Notes: a model not told the origin generated them from the sequence alone. Shown: positions 1 to 8,832, counted from the stretch's first letter. The stretch is 64,000 bases of DNA from Pleomorphomonas oryzae DSM 16300 (GCF_000422965.1 NZ_AUHB01000019.1:1-64000), one strand, 5' to 3'. A program made the numbers and translations.

Positions 1-100
1 GTTCATTCGGGGCGATCCTGGAAAACTGAGGTGTGGTAACTCCAGTCTCCAAAATCCGCTCCGAATGGACAACCTCCTGAAAGCTCACATCTAGATCCGG

Positions 101-376
101 TCAGTGTACCATCATCGGCGTCAGGTCGGCCTCTGTGGCGTTGGCGATGGCCGCTTCGCGGCTATCGGTCAACATGATCGGTTGCCCGTCGGCCGAATGC
201 AGCGCCCACAGCTTCATGCCGGGCCTGAGATCTAGATAGCCGGGATGGGCTGCCATCACGTCATCAGAGGAGACGCGGCGCAGATAGGCCATCCTGCCAC
301 CACCGAGCTCGCGGAAGGCGGCATCGGGCATGATCTTCCGATCGTCGGCGGAAGTGTTCTTGGTGAAAGAAGCCAT
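101..376 (-). CDS. DUF1150 family protein
   Basis: A 91-residue soluble protein with no signal peptide or membrane segment. It resembles the alphaproteobacterial DUF1150 family: a YLRRV segment after a glycine-rich GGGRMAY stretch, then the LWALHSADGQPIML core around residues 56-69. The function of the family is unknown. The ATG at 376 is preceded by GGAG at a suitable distance. It lies downstream of, and on the same strand as, an Hsp20-type chaperone gene. This pairing is common in Rhizobiales and suggests co-regulation under stress (inference). Family assignment is fairly sure; role is unknown. Confidence 0.8.
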   Translation of the reverse strand: MASFTKNTSADDRKIMPDAAFRELGGGRMAYLRRVSSDDVMAAHPGYLDLRPGMKLWALHSADGQPIMLTDSREAAIANATEADLTPMMVH

Positions 377-497
377 CGCATCACTCCTTTCCCCCGCGCC
401 GGCTCAAGACCGAACAGGGGGAAGACGCCGCCCGCGGCATTGGCGGTCGGGGTCTGAAATACAGTCTAGCGGGAAAAGGTGACTGGCGCGTTTATCG

Positions 498-926
498 TCA
501 GTCCTCGGCGTTGATCTCGATCCGGCGGATCACCCGTTCAAGCGGCGGGCGTATCAGGTCGATCGACAAGAGGCCGTTCCGGAGGTCGGCACCCAGGATT
601 TCAATGCCCTCGGCCAACACGAACGTGCGTTGGAATTGCCGTGCCGCGATGCCACGGTGAAGATAGAGGCGGGATTTGTCATCCGCCTGCCGCCCACGGA
701 TCACCAGTTGGTTTTCTTCGACGGAAACTTCGAGTTGCTCGCGCGTGAAACCGGCGACAGCCAGTGTGATGCGCAGAACGTCTCCTTCTGGGGAGTCACG
801 TTCGATACGCTCGATATTATAGGGGGGGTAGCCGTCATTTGCTGCCTTCGACACTCGGTCGAGCGCCCGCTCGATCTCGTCGAAGCCCAAAAGGAACGGG
901 CTCGAGAAGCCTGCCAATCTCGTCAT
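498..926 (-). CDS. Hsp20/IbpA-type small heat-shock protein
   Basis: A 142-residue small heat-shock protein. Such proteins form cytoplasmic oligomers that hold unfolding proteins for refolding. The alpha-crystallin domain spans about residues 38-135: it opens with YNIERI, continues with LRITLAVAGFTREQLEVSVE, and has the conserved NGLLSIDL strand near residue 112, where the classical motif is A-x-x-x-n-GVL. The N-terminal SPFLLGFDEIERALD segment is typical of the IbpA class of rhizobial sHsps. DUF1150 follows after a gap of about 120 bp. I saw no clear ROSE-type RNA thermometer upstream. Known small Hsps also bind polyhydroxyalkanoate granules, which may matter beside the PhaZ-like gene upstream. 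Confidence 0.9.
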   Translation of the reverse strand: MTRLAGFSSPFLLGFDEIERALDRVSKAANDGYPPYNIERIERDSPEGDVLRITLAVAGFTREQLEVSVEENQLVIRGRQADDKSRLYLHRGIAARQFQRTFVLAEGIEILGADLRNGLLSIDLIRPPLERVIRRIEINAED

Positions 927-1016
927 GTTTCAAAGTCCTCGCAACGAAGCGACCTTGACCGGGCCCCTGAGGCACCCAGTGTCCAGCGTTCAATATGGCG
1001 TTGCCTCCGTTGCCGT

Positions 1017-2477
1017 TCAAGACCGTCCGGCTTCGGCTAGCTGACGGCGGGCTTCGCGGGCCAACTCGGCGGCGAGCGGATGGGCCTCGGTGCCGAGCCG
1101 CCGGTCCAGAAGACTGGCCGCGGTTTCATCGAGCCGGGCGAGCTGCCGCCGGAAATAGAAGCCTTCCCGATTGAGCCGGGCGATGAATGCCGGAGTGAGG
1201 CCGGAAAGTGCGAGAAGATCCTCGGCTTGCGCGATCTGAGGGGGCTTGGGCAGACCAACCTGGCCGGCGATGAAGTCGGCGACGCGCGGGAATATAGAGG
1301 CGCGCCAGCGAGCACCGCTGAACAGGGCAAAGCGCCCGGCCCGCTCTTCTGTGTGACGACAGCCTTCGGCCGACATGCCGGTCAGCGTGTGAGCTGCATG
1401 GGTCTGGCCGCCGCCGCCAAAGGCATCACTCCCGGCCTCGACCGTCATCAGTGGTATGCCGGCAAGCGGCGGCGTCGCGTGTGACAGGCGCGGTTGGCTG
1501 GGATCGGGAACAAAGGGACGGTTGATGAGCACCGCCTCAATCCATTGCAGCATAAATTCCGCAGGCACATCCATGACCGCCAGGAACTCGTCGAAGAAGA
1601 AGCGGCGGCCGTCGGCACTATCTCCGTCACCAATGATCAAGCTGGAAAATAGCTCCTTGGGATCGGAGAGCGAGCTGTCGAGACTGCGAGTCAGGAAACC
1701 GGTGAGGGTAAAGAAGCCGGGAAAGACCTCGCGATAGGCTCCCTCGAAGGGCGGCGGCACAGGGGCGATGACCGCCCTCATGAACCAGTCGAGCCCCCGT
1801 GCGGTGGCGCTTGCCGCGAGTCCCGCATGATCGGCACGACAATCGACCGGACCGCCGATCAGCGTCAGCGTGGCGGGCGGATAGCCACGCCCGCTGAGCA
1901 GGGCCGCTGCAGCGACGGCGAGCACACCTGCCTCCGTAACCGCCACCACATGTACGGCCCTACCGATCTCAGCCACCATGTCGGCAACTGCTTCTATGGC
2001 CTCACCAAGCCCGAACGCTCCAGCCGAGAGCGGCACATGTCGGGCGTCGGCCCAGCCGGCGACATAAACAGCATGGCCGGGCAGAAAAGCCGCTACCGTA
2101 TCGCGGACAAGCGTCGGGCAGTGCCCGGCATAGGGCGGCAATACCAGCACGCAAGGAACATCCGCATCGGGGTCTATTGGCGCGCGATCGAAGGCGGTCA
2201 ATGTCCAGAAAGGCGCGACATGAACGATCCGCTCGAAGACCGGCCCACGCACACCCGACACCACCGTCGTTCCGAAATTGAACGTCGGATGATAATAGCG
2301 GCGGGCGGCACGGGCATAGAGATCTGCAGATGGACCTGAGGCTGCCGGCGGCCGGCGATCAGGTGGCTGCTCCCGGCCGGACACCAATCCGGAATAGCTA
2401 TGATAAAATGGCACGCCCTCCTCCAAGCGGTCAGTATCGTCCCCCGCCGGTCCCCCCGCCGCTTCATTGTCAGTCAT
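1017..2477 (-). CDS. Intracellular PHA-depolymerase (PhaZ/DepA)-like protein, probably catalytically inactive
   Basis: About 486 residues from the ATG at 2477 (MTDNEAAGG). The open frame runs 64 codons further up, but that part overlaps mmcB and looks non-coding. The fold matches intracellular polyhydroxyalkanoate depolymerases: HPTFNFGTTVV, VLPPYAGH, LTLIGGPVD, PPPFEGAYREVFPGFF, KELFSSLIIGDGDSAD and FFDEFLAVMDVPAEF. The family's active-site Cys motif (AVCQP in Cupriavidus PhaZ1) reads AVTEAG here, so Thr181 replaces Cys. The catalytic His motif (GHYGVF) reads GRFALF, so Arg382 replaces His. An acidic residue remains in TVEAGSDAF. An extra C-terminal tail of about 75 residues contains a helix-hairpin-helix-like DLLALSGLTPAFIARLNREG. 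It may be a granule-binding or regulatory pseudoenzyme. Confidence 0.75.
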   Translation of the reverse strand: MTDNEAAGGPAGDDTDRLEEGVPFYHSYSGLVSGREQPPDRRPPAASGPSADLYARAARRYYHPTFNFGTTVVSGVRGPVFERIVHVAPFWTLTAFDRAPIDPDADVPCVLVLPPYAGHCPTLVRDTVAAFLPGHAVYVAGWADARHVPLSAGAFGLGEAIEAVADMVAEIGRAVHVVAVTEAGVLAVAAAALLSGRGYPPATLTLIGGPVDCRADHAGLAASATARGLDWFMRAVIAPVPPPFEGAYREVFPGFFTLTGFLTRSLDSSLSDPKELFSSLIIGDGDSADGRRFFFDEFLAVMDVPAEFMLQWIEAVLINRPFVPDPSQPRLSHATPPLAGIPLMTVEAGSDAFGGGGQTHAAHTLTGMSAEGCRHTEERAGRFALFSGARWRASIFPRVADFIAGQVGLPKPPQIAQAEDLLALSGLTPAFIARLNREGFYFRRQLARLDETAASLLDRRLGTEAHPLAAELAREARRQLAEAGRS

Positions 2478-2598
2478 GGAAAGGATAGCGCTCGCCTCCG
2501 TGACAGCAAGCGTCGACACCCCCGCTCTTAGTCGCGGCGGAGCCGTTGAAATGGTGTTTTGGGCATAGACTTCCGTCTGCCACCCTACGAAGGGATAG

Positions 2599-3102
2599 TC
2601 AGAACGCTCCCATATCGGGCAGTTGCGGGTCGATGAGTTGCTGGATGCGTCTCGCAGCCACTTGGGCAAAGCGCAGTGTCATTGCCCGACGCGTCGCCGC
2701 TGCGAGTCGATGAATGGGCGCTTCTCTCAAGATGGCGCCGCCGTAACCATCGGCAACGATCAACCCGGCTTCCTCAGGAAAGATCTCGGCAGGTACGCCG
2801 GCATGGGTCGCAAAAAACAGCTGGTCGCAGTGAAGCCGATAGTCGGGCCATTTGCGATCGGCGCGAAAATCTTCAACCGACGATTTGATCTCGACAATGA
2901 AGATGTCGCCGTTTGCGCCAAGCGCGGTCACATCGGCTCGCCGACTGGAAGCGAGCGGCAACTCGTAAAGAACGGAAAAGCCGTGACCGGCCAGCAGCCG
3001 GCCGACACCTCGCTGTACGAGGCGAGCGTTTTCCGACTGACGGCCATCGTTGACAAAGTTTTCGATCGGGGAAGGAAAGGCGGCGGTCGGCAGGGGCATC
3101 AT
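2599..3102 (-). CDS. mmcB: MmcB family DNA repair protein
   Basis: A 167-residue protein of the MmcB family, named from a Caulobacter gene needed for mitomycin C resistance. It has a PD-(D/E)XK-like nuclease core: RRADVTALGANGDIFIVEIKSS at residues 54-75 holds the D...E-x-K signature. The following RADRKWPDYRLHCDQLFFA is highly typical of the family. It has two tandem ATG codons at 3102 and 3099, with GGAG 4 to 7 bases upstream. It sits 121 bp upstream of the PhaZ-like gene on the same strand, with no evident functional link. In Caulobacter the gene belongs to the SOS regulon. I did not find a convincing LexA box here. Confidence 0.88.
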   Translation of the reverse strand: MMPLPTAAFPSPIENFVNDGRQSENARLVQRGVGRLLAGHGFSVLYELPLASSRRADVTALGANGDIFIVEIKSSVEDFRADRKWPDYRLHCDQLFFATHAGVPAEIFPEEAGLIVADGYGGAILREAPIHRLAAATRRAMTLRFAQVAARRIQQLIDPQLPDMGAF

Positions 3103-3244
3103 CAGTCTCCGCCGTCATTGTTCATGATTTGTTTCTGAAAATCAACAGGCGCACCCGAACGCGGCGCAACATTCGGCAGCCCCGGACGGGAACTGCCCCG
3201 GGCTATCGACGGACCGAAATTCGATGGAGAGCGGAGCGGCGGCC

Positions 3245-3709
3245 TCAGGCGGCGTCGGAACGAACGTTCACCGTGAGCAGCGCGTACATTGCCGCGGCGT
3301 CGTCGGCAGCCCTGAGTTTGGCGACCGTCTCGTCATCGCGCAGAATGCGGGCAATACGGGCGAGAGCTTTGAGGTGATCGGCACCGGCGCTTTCCGGCGC
3401 CAGCAGCAGGAACATCACGTCAACCGGTTCGCCGTCGAGGGAATCGAAATCGATCGATCGGTCGAGGAGCGCAAAGACACCAACCAACCGATCAAGGCCG
3501 GCAAGCTTGCCATGTGGGATCGCGACGCCATGGCCCACGCCGGTCGAGCCGAGCTTCTCCCGTTGCATCAGCGTCTCGAAGATATCACGCTCGTCTCGTC
3601 CGGTAAGAACTGCGGCCTTGGCGGCCATCTCCTGTAGCGCCTGCTTCTTGTTGGCGGATTTGAGCCGCGGCAGGATTGCGTCGATCACCAGGAGGTCGCT
3701 CAGATCCAT
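3245..3709 (-). CDS. ptsN: Nitrogen-PTS IIA protein PtsN (EIIA-Ntr)
   Basis: A 154-residue PTS EIIA domain. The ATG at 3709 gives MDLSDLL, the usual rhizobial start; the frame extends 17 codons further but that part is not conserved. The phospho-acceptor is His66 in GVGHGVAIPHGK. The downstream DVMFLLLAPE and HLKALARIARILRD segments complete the family pattern. In this pathway EI-Ntr and NPr pass phosphate from PEP to EIIA-Ntr, which regulates potassium transport, sensor kinases and metabolism rather than importing sugar. It lies behind hpf and rpoN, the standard proteobacterial order. The partner genes ptsP and ptsO are not in this window. Confidence 0.95.
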   Translation of the reverse strand: MDLSDLLVIDAILPRLKSANKKQALQEMAAKAAVLTGRDERDIFETLMQREKLGSTGVGHGVAIPHGKLAGLDRLVGVFALLDRSIDFDSLDGEPVDVMFLLLAPESAGADHLKALARIARILRDDETVAKLRAADDAAAMYALLTVNVRSDAA

Positions 3710-3800
3710 CGTCTTGTTCCAGGTTTGGCGGAGGGTCGGTAGCCCGACCCTCGCCTTCATATAGGTCTAGATAACGAAAAGACAGATGGGATGAGCCCCG

Positions 3801-4406
3801 TTATCCGGCGATTTCATTGAGGGAGGGATCGATCCAGCCGATATTCCCGTCATTGCGTCGGTAGACGACGTTGACGCCACCGTTGCCGGCGTTGCGAAAC
3901 ATCACCAGCGGCGCGCCGGTAAAGTCGAGCTCGCTGACAGCCGAGCCGACGCTCATGGTCCGGATCTTTTGCGTGGTTTCCGCCACCACAGCCGGGGCGA
4001 AGTCCTCGCCAAGCTCCTCGTCGTCAAACGCGGCGAATACCGTTGCCTGGGCATCGATGTCGTCCCAGGAGCGGCCGCCCGGCGTCTGGTCGCCGGCTGC
4101 CGATTCGCCACCCTTGAAGTTTTTGAGCTTGCGCTTGTGGCGCCGCATCCGTTTGCCGATTCGCTCTACGGCCTTTTCGGCCGCCGGATAAGCCTCGAAA
4201 TCCTCGCCGCGAGATTGCAGGGTCGTGCCGGAGGCGAGCTGGATCGAGCAGTCGACAATGTAGGCCTTGCCCTCCTTCTGCACCACGACATGGCCGGTGA
4301 AGGACTCGTCGTAATATTTGCCGAGTTCCTCTGCGGTGCGGGTGGTGATGTGGTCGCGAAGCGCTTGGCCGATGTCGACGTTCTTTCCGGTAATACGAAG
4401 CGGCAT
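3801..4406 (-). CDS. hpf: Ribosome hibernation promoting factor, long form
   Basis: A 201-residue long-form HPF (also annotated RaiA). The N-terminal S30AE domain, residues 1-100, begins MPLRITGKNVDIGQALRDHI and ends in a basic RRHKRKLKNF segment that contacts 16S rRNA. A linker of about 40 residues leads to the C-terminal dimerisation domain, residues 145-201, with FTGAPLVMFRNAGNGGVNVVYRRNDG and IGWIDPS. Long HPF alone can form 100S ribosome dimers, so no separate RMF is needed. It lies between rpoN and ptsN on the minus strand, 345 bp downstream of rpoN. Expression in stationary phase is expected from the family but is not visible here. Confidence 0.95.
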   Translation of the reverse strand: MPLRITGKNVDIGQALRDHITTRTAEELGKYYDESFTGHVVVQKEGKAYIVDCSIQLASGTTLQSRGEDFEAYPAAEKAVERIGKRMRRHKRKLKNFKGGESAAGDQTPGGRSWDDIDAQATVFAAFDDEELGEDFAPAVVAETTQKIRTMSVGSAVSELDFTGAPLVMFRNAGNGGVNVVYRRNDGNIGWIDPSLNEIAG

Positions 4407-4751
4407 CAGAGTCCTCGTTTCTCGCGCTTTTTGAAGCGACGGGGCGCCGGTGGAAAACTCCGCTCGGTGCCTGCGTCTCCGGCTACCCGTTTAAGGCGGG
4501 CCTCTTGCCGGCACTGGCGAGCGGGGGCGCGGCTTTCCGTCTCGCCGGTGGAATGCTGGTGTCGCTTCACCTTTGCCCCGCTGTTGCCAGCTGGGGAGCG
4601 CCGGTCAAATTGTGAAGCGGAACGTGGAAGAAACCTCCCTGAGCTGGCGTGATCGGGCGACGCACCCGCCTACTTGAGATTTGGCGTCGGCCGGTGGCGA
4701 TATCAATCCACCTTCCGGATGAGCCCTGATTTAGGAAAGGTTACAGTGATT
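4407..4751. other. Intergenic region between rpoN and hpf
   Basis: A 345-bp gap with no convincing gene. It is GC-rich with several short inverted repeats, such as the CCGGTGG/CCACCGG type, but none is followed by a T-run on the minus strand, so I do not call an rpoN terminator. It should hold the hpf promoter. I could not identify its boxes with confidence. Confidence 0.5.
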
Positions 4752-6269
4752 TCACGCGCCGGCAAGCTGCTTCAGGCGGCGGCGCTGAACCGAGGAGGGA
4801 ATACGCAACGCTTCCCGATACTTGGCCACTGTGCGACGGGCAATGTCGATGCCGTCGTCACGCAACATTTTGACGAGCGTGTCGTCGGAAAGCACGTCGT
4901 CGGCGGTTTCGCCGTCGATCAATTGCCGGATGCGGTGGCGCACCGCTTCGGCCGAGTGGGCGTCGCCGCCCTCGGATGAGGCGATCGATGACGTGAAGAA
5001 ATATTTGAGCTCGAAGATGCCGCGCGTCGTTGCCATGTACTTGTTCGACGTGACGCGCGACACGGTCGATTCATGCATGCCGATGGCGTCGGCGATCATC
5101 CGAAGATTGAGCGGCCGGAGGTGGGCCACGCCGTGGGTCAGGAAACCGTCCTGTTGACGAACGATCTCGGTTGCCACTTTCATAATGGTCTTGGCCCGCT
5201 GATCCAGGCTCTTGGTCAGCCAGTTGGCCGACTGGAAGCACTCGCCGAGATAGGTCTTTTCCTCGTCGCGGGCGGTCTTCGACACTTCCGCGTAATAGAT
5301 CTGGTTAACCAGCACCTTCGGCAACGTATCGGTGTTGAGCTCCACGGTCCACCCGCCGTCGCTGGCCGGCTGGACCATGACGTCCGGCACCACTGTCTGC
5401 ACCTGCGTCGAACCGAAGGCATGGCCTGGTTTTGGGTCGAGTGCCAGGATCTCCTTGATCATGTCGCCCAGATCTTCGTCATCTACACCACAGAGGCGCT
5501 TGAGCGCCGCAAGTTCGCGCCGGGCAAGAAGATCAAGATGACCGAGCAGCGATTGCATTGCCGGGTCGAGGCGGTCTTTCTCAGCCAGCTGCAACCCCAG
5601 GCATTCGGCAAGGCTGCGGGCGCAGATTCCGGTGGGTTCGAAGGTTTGAAGGATCGCAACCACTTTCTCGATATCGGAAAGCGGGGCTCCCAGCCGCTCG
5701 GCGGTGGCCGCGAGGTCGGCCCTGAGGTAGCCGGCCTCGTCTACCTGGTCGATGAGATCATGGCCGATGAGACGCAAGGCCGGATCGGTAATGGCCACGG
5801 CCAGCTGCTCGGCGAGATGGTCGGTAAGGCTGATTTCGCCGGCGACGAAGCTTTCGAGGCTGTAGTCCTCGCCCGTGCCGCCGCGACCGACCGAAGACCA
5901 GTCGCCACCGGCTAGCGCACCGACGTCAAGCGCCGGCCGCTCGGGCTGGCCGGCATCGTCGGGGTAGACATTGCTGATATCGGTATCGAGGACGTTGGAC
6001 ACCCGTTCGGAACTGGGAGCGCCTTCCGTCTCGAACCAGTCCGGAGCGTCGGCCCGCGCCGGCAGATCGGTGTCGGTCGGTTCAACGGCGGGTGCTTCGC
6101 CGTCACCGTCGTCCACGCGCTCCAGCAGCGGATTGCGCTCGAGTTCCTGCTCGACGTAGGTGATGAGATCCATATTGGAGAGCTGAAGCAGCTTGATGGC
6201 CTGCATCAGCTGCGGCGTCATCACCAGCGACTGGCTTTGTCTCAGTTCAAGCCGCGCCGACAGCGCCAT
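4752..6269 (-). CDS. rpoN: RNA polymerase sigma-54 factor
   Basis: A 505-residue sigma-54, which directs RNA polymerase to -24/-12 promoters and requires AAA+ activators such as NifA and NtrC. Region I, residues 1-50, is the glutamine/leucine-rich activator-interacting segment (LELRQSQSLVMTPQLMQAIKLLQL). An acidic variable region II follows (about 60-130), then the core-binding domain (ILQTFEPTGICARSLAECL), the DNA-binding HTH (GMHESTVSRVTSNKYM) and, near the C-terminus, the RpoN box ARRTVAKYRE. The ATG at 6269 has GGAG about 8 bases upstream; the frame could extend six codons. It follows lptB and precedes hpf and ptsN, the usual order. It is relevant to nitrogen control in a strain that also carries nifJ. 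Confidence 0.97.
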   Translation of the reverse strand: MALSARLELRQSQSLVMTPQLMQAIKLLQLSNMDLITYVEQELERNPLLERVDDGDGEAPAVEPTDTDLPARADAPDWFETEGAPSSERVSNVLDTDISNVYPDDAGQPERPALDVGALAGGDWSSVGRGGTGEDYSLESFVAGEISLTDHLAEQLAVAITDPALRLIGHDLIDQVDEAGYLRADLAATAERLGAPLSDIEKVVAILQTFEPTGICARSLAECLGLQLAEKDRLDPAMQSLLGHLDLLARRELAALKRLCGVDDEDLGDMIKEILALDPKPGHAFGSTQVQTVVPDVMVQPASDGGWTVELNTDTLPKVLVNQIYYAEVSKTARDEEKTYLGECFQSANWLTKSLDQRAKTIMKVATEIVRQQDGFLTHGVAHLRPLNLRMIADAIGMHESTVSRVTSNKYMATTRGIFELKYFFTSSIASSEGGDAHSAEAVRHRIRQLIDGETADDVLSDDTLVKMLRDDGIDIARRTVAKYREALRIPSSVQRRRLKQLAGA

Positions 6270-6373
6270 CGAGCAACTCCCGTCCATTCCGCCCCAAAGC
6301 GGAAGCCATGAAAGTCAATAAAGCGGCCAAAGATGGTCCGCTTCTTGCTTCATAACCTAGGCAGGGGGCAGCA

Positions 6374-7150
6374 TCAAAGGGTAAATTGCTCGCCGAGGTA
6401 AACGCGACGTGCGTCGGCATCGGAAATGATGTCGTCGGGCGTTCCCTCTACCAGCAGCATGCCGGAATGCAGGATATAGGCGCGATCGATAAGGCCGAGC
6501 GTCTCACGCACGTTGTGGTCGGTGATCAGGACGCCGATGCCGCGCCCCGTCAGGTGGCGCACCAAAGCCTGGATATCGCCCACCGCGATCGGGTCGACGC
6601 CGGCGAAAGGCTCATCAAGCAGCATGAACACCGGCCGGCTGGCCAGCGCGCGGGCAATTTCGGCGCGCCGCCGCTCGCCACCAGATAGAGCGATGGCCGG
6701 CTGGCGGCGCAAATGAGTGAGGTGGAACTCGTCGAGGAGGGCGTCGAGCTCGGCTTCCCGGGCGTCCCGGTTCGGCTCGACCAGTTCCAGCACGGCGCGG
6801 ATGTTATTCTCGACCGTCAGGCCACGGAAGATGGAGGCTTCCTGCGGCAGATAGCCGATGCCGAGCCGAGCTCGGCGGAACATCGGATATCCGGTTATGT
6901 CGTGGCCATCGAGGAAGATGCTGCCACCGTTGGCCGGGATCAGCCCGGTGATCATGTAGAACAGCGTGGTCTTACCGGCGCCATTGGGGCCCAGAAGACC
7001 GACAGCCTCGCCGCGCCGCACCTGCATGGAAACGCCACACACCACCGGCCGCTGGCCGAAGGTTTTGACGAGATTGAAGACGGCGAGATCGGATGTGTCG
7101 GCCGCTTCGGGAAGCGGCAGGCTCTCGGTCTGGGCAAAATGCTTCAGCAA
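6374..7150 (-). CDS. lptB: LPS export ABC transporter ATP-binding protein LptB
   Basis: A 258-residue cytoplasmic ATPase that, with LptF/LptG, extracts lipopolysaccharide from the inner membrane and drives it along the Lpt bridge. Walker A is GPNGAGKT, the signature LSGGERRR, Walker B FMLLDEPFAGVDP, and the switch histidine lies in LITDHNVRETL. The only plausible start in frame is TTG at 7150, because a stop codon lies just upstream and no ATG precedes the conserved VFNLVKTFG. No strong ribosome-binding site precedes it, so translation may be coupled to lptA 28 bp upstream. It is the third gene of lptC-lptA-lptB. Confidence 0.95.
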   Translation of the reverse strand: MLKHFAQTESLPLPEAADTSDLAVFNLVKTFGQRPVVCGVSMQVRRGEAVGLLGPNGAGKTTLFYMITGLIPANGGSIFLDGHDITGYPMFRRARLGIGYLPQEASIFRGLTVENNIRAVLELVEPNRDAREAELDALLDEFHLTHLRRQPAIALSGGERRRAEIARALASRPVFMLLDEPFAGVDPIAVGDIQALVRHLTGRGIGVLITDHNVRETLGLIDRAYILHSGMLLVEGTPDDIISDADARRVYLGEQFTL

Positions 7151-7178
7151 GGCTCAGGTATCCGGCAAAAGAGGAATG

Positions 7179-7748
7179 TCAGCCCTTGGTGTTCTTGGTG
7201 TCGAGCGACTTCGGCGCGATCAGCATCTGTACCCGCCCACCGAGCATTTTCGCTTGGCTGGTGTTGATGTCGATCAATAGCTTCGGCCCGCGAATGACGT
7301 TGTCGCCCTGGGTGAGCACGACATTGTCCGTGAGCAGGATCGTATTGGCCGCGGTGTCGAAGGTACCATTGTCGCCGCTCGCCGTCTGGTTGGGCGAGGT
7401 AACGAGCACATTGCCCTTCGCCTCGAGACGGCTGACCTGCTGCGGCCCCTGTCCTGTCGGTGAACCCTGGTAGAATACCGTGAGGCGGTCGGTCTTGAGC
7501 ACCGTCGTCCCCTGGCGGACGATGACGTGGCCGGTAAACACCGCCGTCTTGTCCTGATCGTGGACCTCGAGCTGTTCCGATTCGAACTGGATCGGCTGGT
7601 CGGAGGACATGCCGAGGCCTTGATAGGTCGTTGTCGGCAGCTTGGCCGTTTGTTCCACGGCGGCAGCCGGTCCAACGGCGAGGCCGATGAGCAAGCCGGC
7701 CATGGCGGCCCGGCGGAGGAGGCTGGAGCGGGGCATGCGGACCGTCAT
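7179..7748 (-). CDS. lptA: Periplasmic LPS-bridge protein LptA
   Basis: A 189-residue periplasmic protein of the OstA/LptA family. An N-terminal signal peptide (about residues 1-31) has arginines, the hydrophobic stretch AAMAGLLIGLAVGP and an AAAV cleavage region. The beta-jellyroll core has the typical repeats: PIQFESEQLEVHDQDKTAVF, GHVIVRQG, LKTDRLTVFY, and RLEAKGNVLVTSPNQTASGD followed by ILLTDNVVLTQGDNVIRGP. It polymerises to form the LPS path across the periplasm between LptC and LptD. A second ATG lies four codons in. It sits between lptC and lptB. Confidence 0.93.
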   Translation of the reverse strand: MTVRMPRSSLLRRAAMAGLLIGLAVGPAAAVEQTAKLPTTTYQGLGMSSDQPIQFESEQLEVHDQDKTAVFTGHVIVRQGTTVLKTDRLTVFYQGSPTGQGPQQVSRLEAKGNVLVTSPNQTASGDNGTFDTAANTILLTDNVVLTQGDNVIRGPKLLIDINTSQAKMLGGRVQMLIAPKSLDTKNTKG

Positions 7749-7827
7749 CTTCAGTTGCCTTCTGCCTCATCGAGGCGGCTAGAACGGTTTGGCTCAGGTC
7801 GATGCGCCCCGAACCACCCAAACATAT

Positions 7828-8571
7828 TTAAGGGGTTGAATTAAGAATGGTTTCTTTTTTGCCAGGTCGTTCCGTCTGACCGGGAAGTGTTTTGCCTGCG
7901 CCATTTGAGGTGGCAGCCGGATCGACGGTCATGTGAACGCCACCCGAGAAGGTCACCGTGCCGGCCTTCTTTTCGACGCCCATCGTATCGGCATTGATCT
8001 TTCCAAGGCGGGATGAGAACGCGACTGGACTGTCCGAGGTCAGCGAACCGGTATTGAGGTCAATCTCCGCACGACTCAGCAAGCCGTCCGAACCGTCGGA
8101 ATTGGCCAGCCGGATATTCTCCTTGAGTACCAGTTTCTGCGCCGCGGAATCATAGACACCCGTGTCGGCAAGAAGGTGTGCTTGGCTGCCATCGGTCTGA
8201 ATCACACTTGCCTCAATGCCCTTGAGGCGAATGATGCGCGTATCCGTGAGATCCTGCACGGCGCTTGCCGCGCTCACCGTATAGGTGCGCCCCTTGCCGT
8301 CGCTGCCGGAGAGATGCGGCGCGTCCATGGCAAGACCGTCGGTTGTGATCTTCAAATCACCGATACTGAGGCTGATGGAGATACGCGTGATCACCGTCGC
8401 CACGATCACCAGCGCAAAAAGCAGCGCGCCGACGGTAGGCAGCAAAAAACGCAAACGACGAACCCGCCGGCTCGCTCGTGCCGCCGTTGCAAACAGCCCA
8501 GCGCGCGTGGACCCGTCAAACGGTTCCATGCCGTCGCCATCGAAAGCGCGGTTCGCCGCGATATCAGTCAT
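7828..8571 (-). CDS. lptC: LPS export protein LptC
   Basis: About 247 residues from the ATG at 8571 (MTDIAANRAF). A single transmembrane helix near residues 40-62 (FLLPTVGALLFALVIVATVI) anchors a periplasmic beta-jellyroll that receives LPS from LptBFG and hands it to LptA. Family features are ISLSIGDLKITTDGLAMDAPHLSG, the VIQTDG segment and the DLNTGSLTSDSPVAF stretch. The C-terminal 30 residues are low-complexity. It is the first gene of the lptCAB set. Its promoter should lie in the 260-bp gap to the exonuclease gene, where I saw no strong boxes. Confidence 0.9.
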   Translation of the reverse strand: MTDIAANRAFDGDGMEPFDGSTRAGLFATAARASRRVRRLRFLLPTVGALLFALVIVATVITRISISLSIGDLKITTDGLAMDAPHLSGSDGKGRTYTVSAASAVQDLTDTRIIRLKGIEASVIQTDGSQAHLLADTGVYDSAAQKLVLKENIRLANSDGSDGLLSRAEIDLNTGSLTSDSPVAFSSRLGKINADTMGVEKKAGTVTFSGGVHMTVDPAATSNGAGKTLPGQTERPGKKETILNSTP

Positions 8572-8832
8572 CCTTCGTACCCGTTTTGCGGACGGGACCT
8601 CCGTCTTTAGCCTCAACGATGCCCGTCGGCCGCTATGCCGCAGGCAAAGGCCGGCTCCTGTTCTATCCGGCGAACTCTAAACATAAAGATAAACCAACGC
8701 TTGCCGTACCGCGAGTGGGCTGCGATCACATTCAAGCCATTGCTCGCAAGCGATTGCTTTACTATTTCTTGACCCAATTGCCGCGAGTTTCTTGCACCGC
8801 GTGGTGGCAAAAACCGCGCGCCCTTAAGCCAT

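Noticed and set aside
1-100. Possible gene end at the left edge
   Set aside because: Only short frames are present and no motif is visible; it looks intergenic.
2478-2669. Extension of the PhaZ-like frame by 64 codons
   Set aside because: The extension overlaps the end of mmcB, has no family similarity, and a good ATG lies at 2477.
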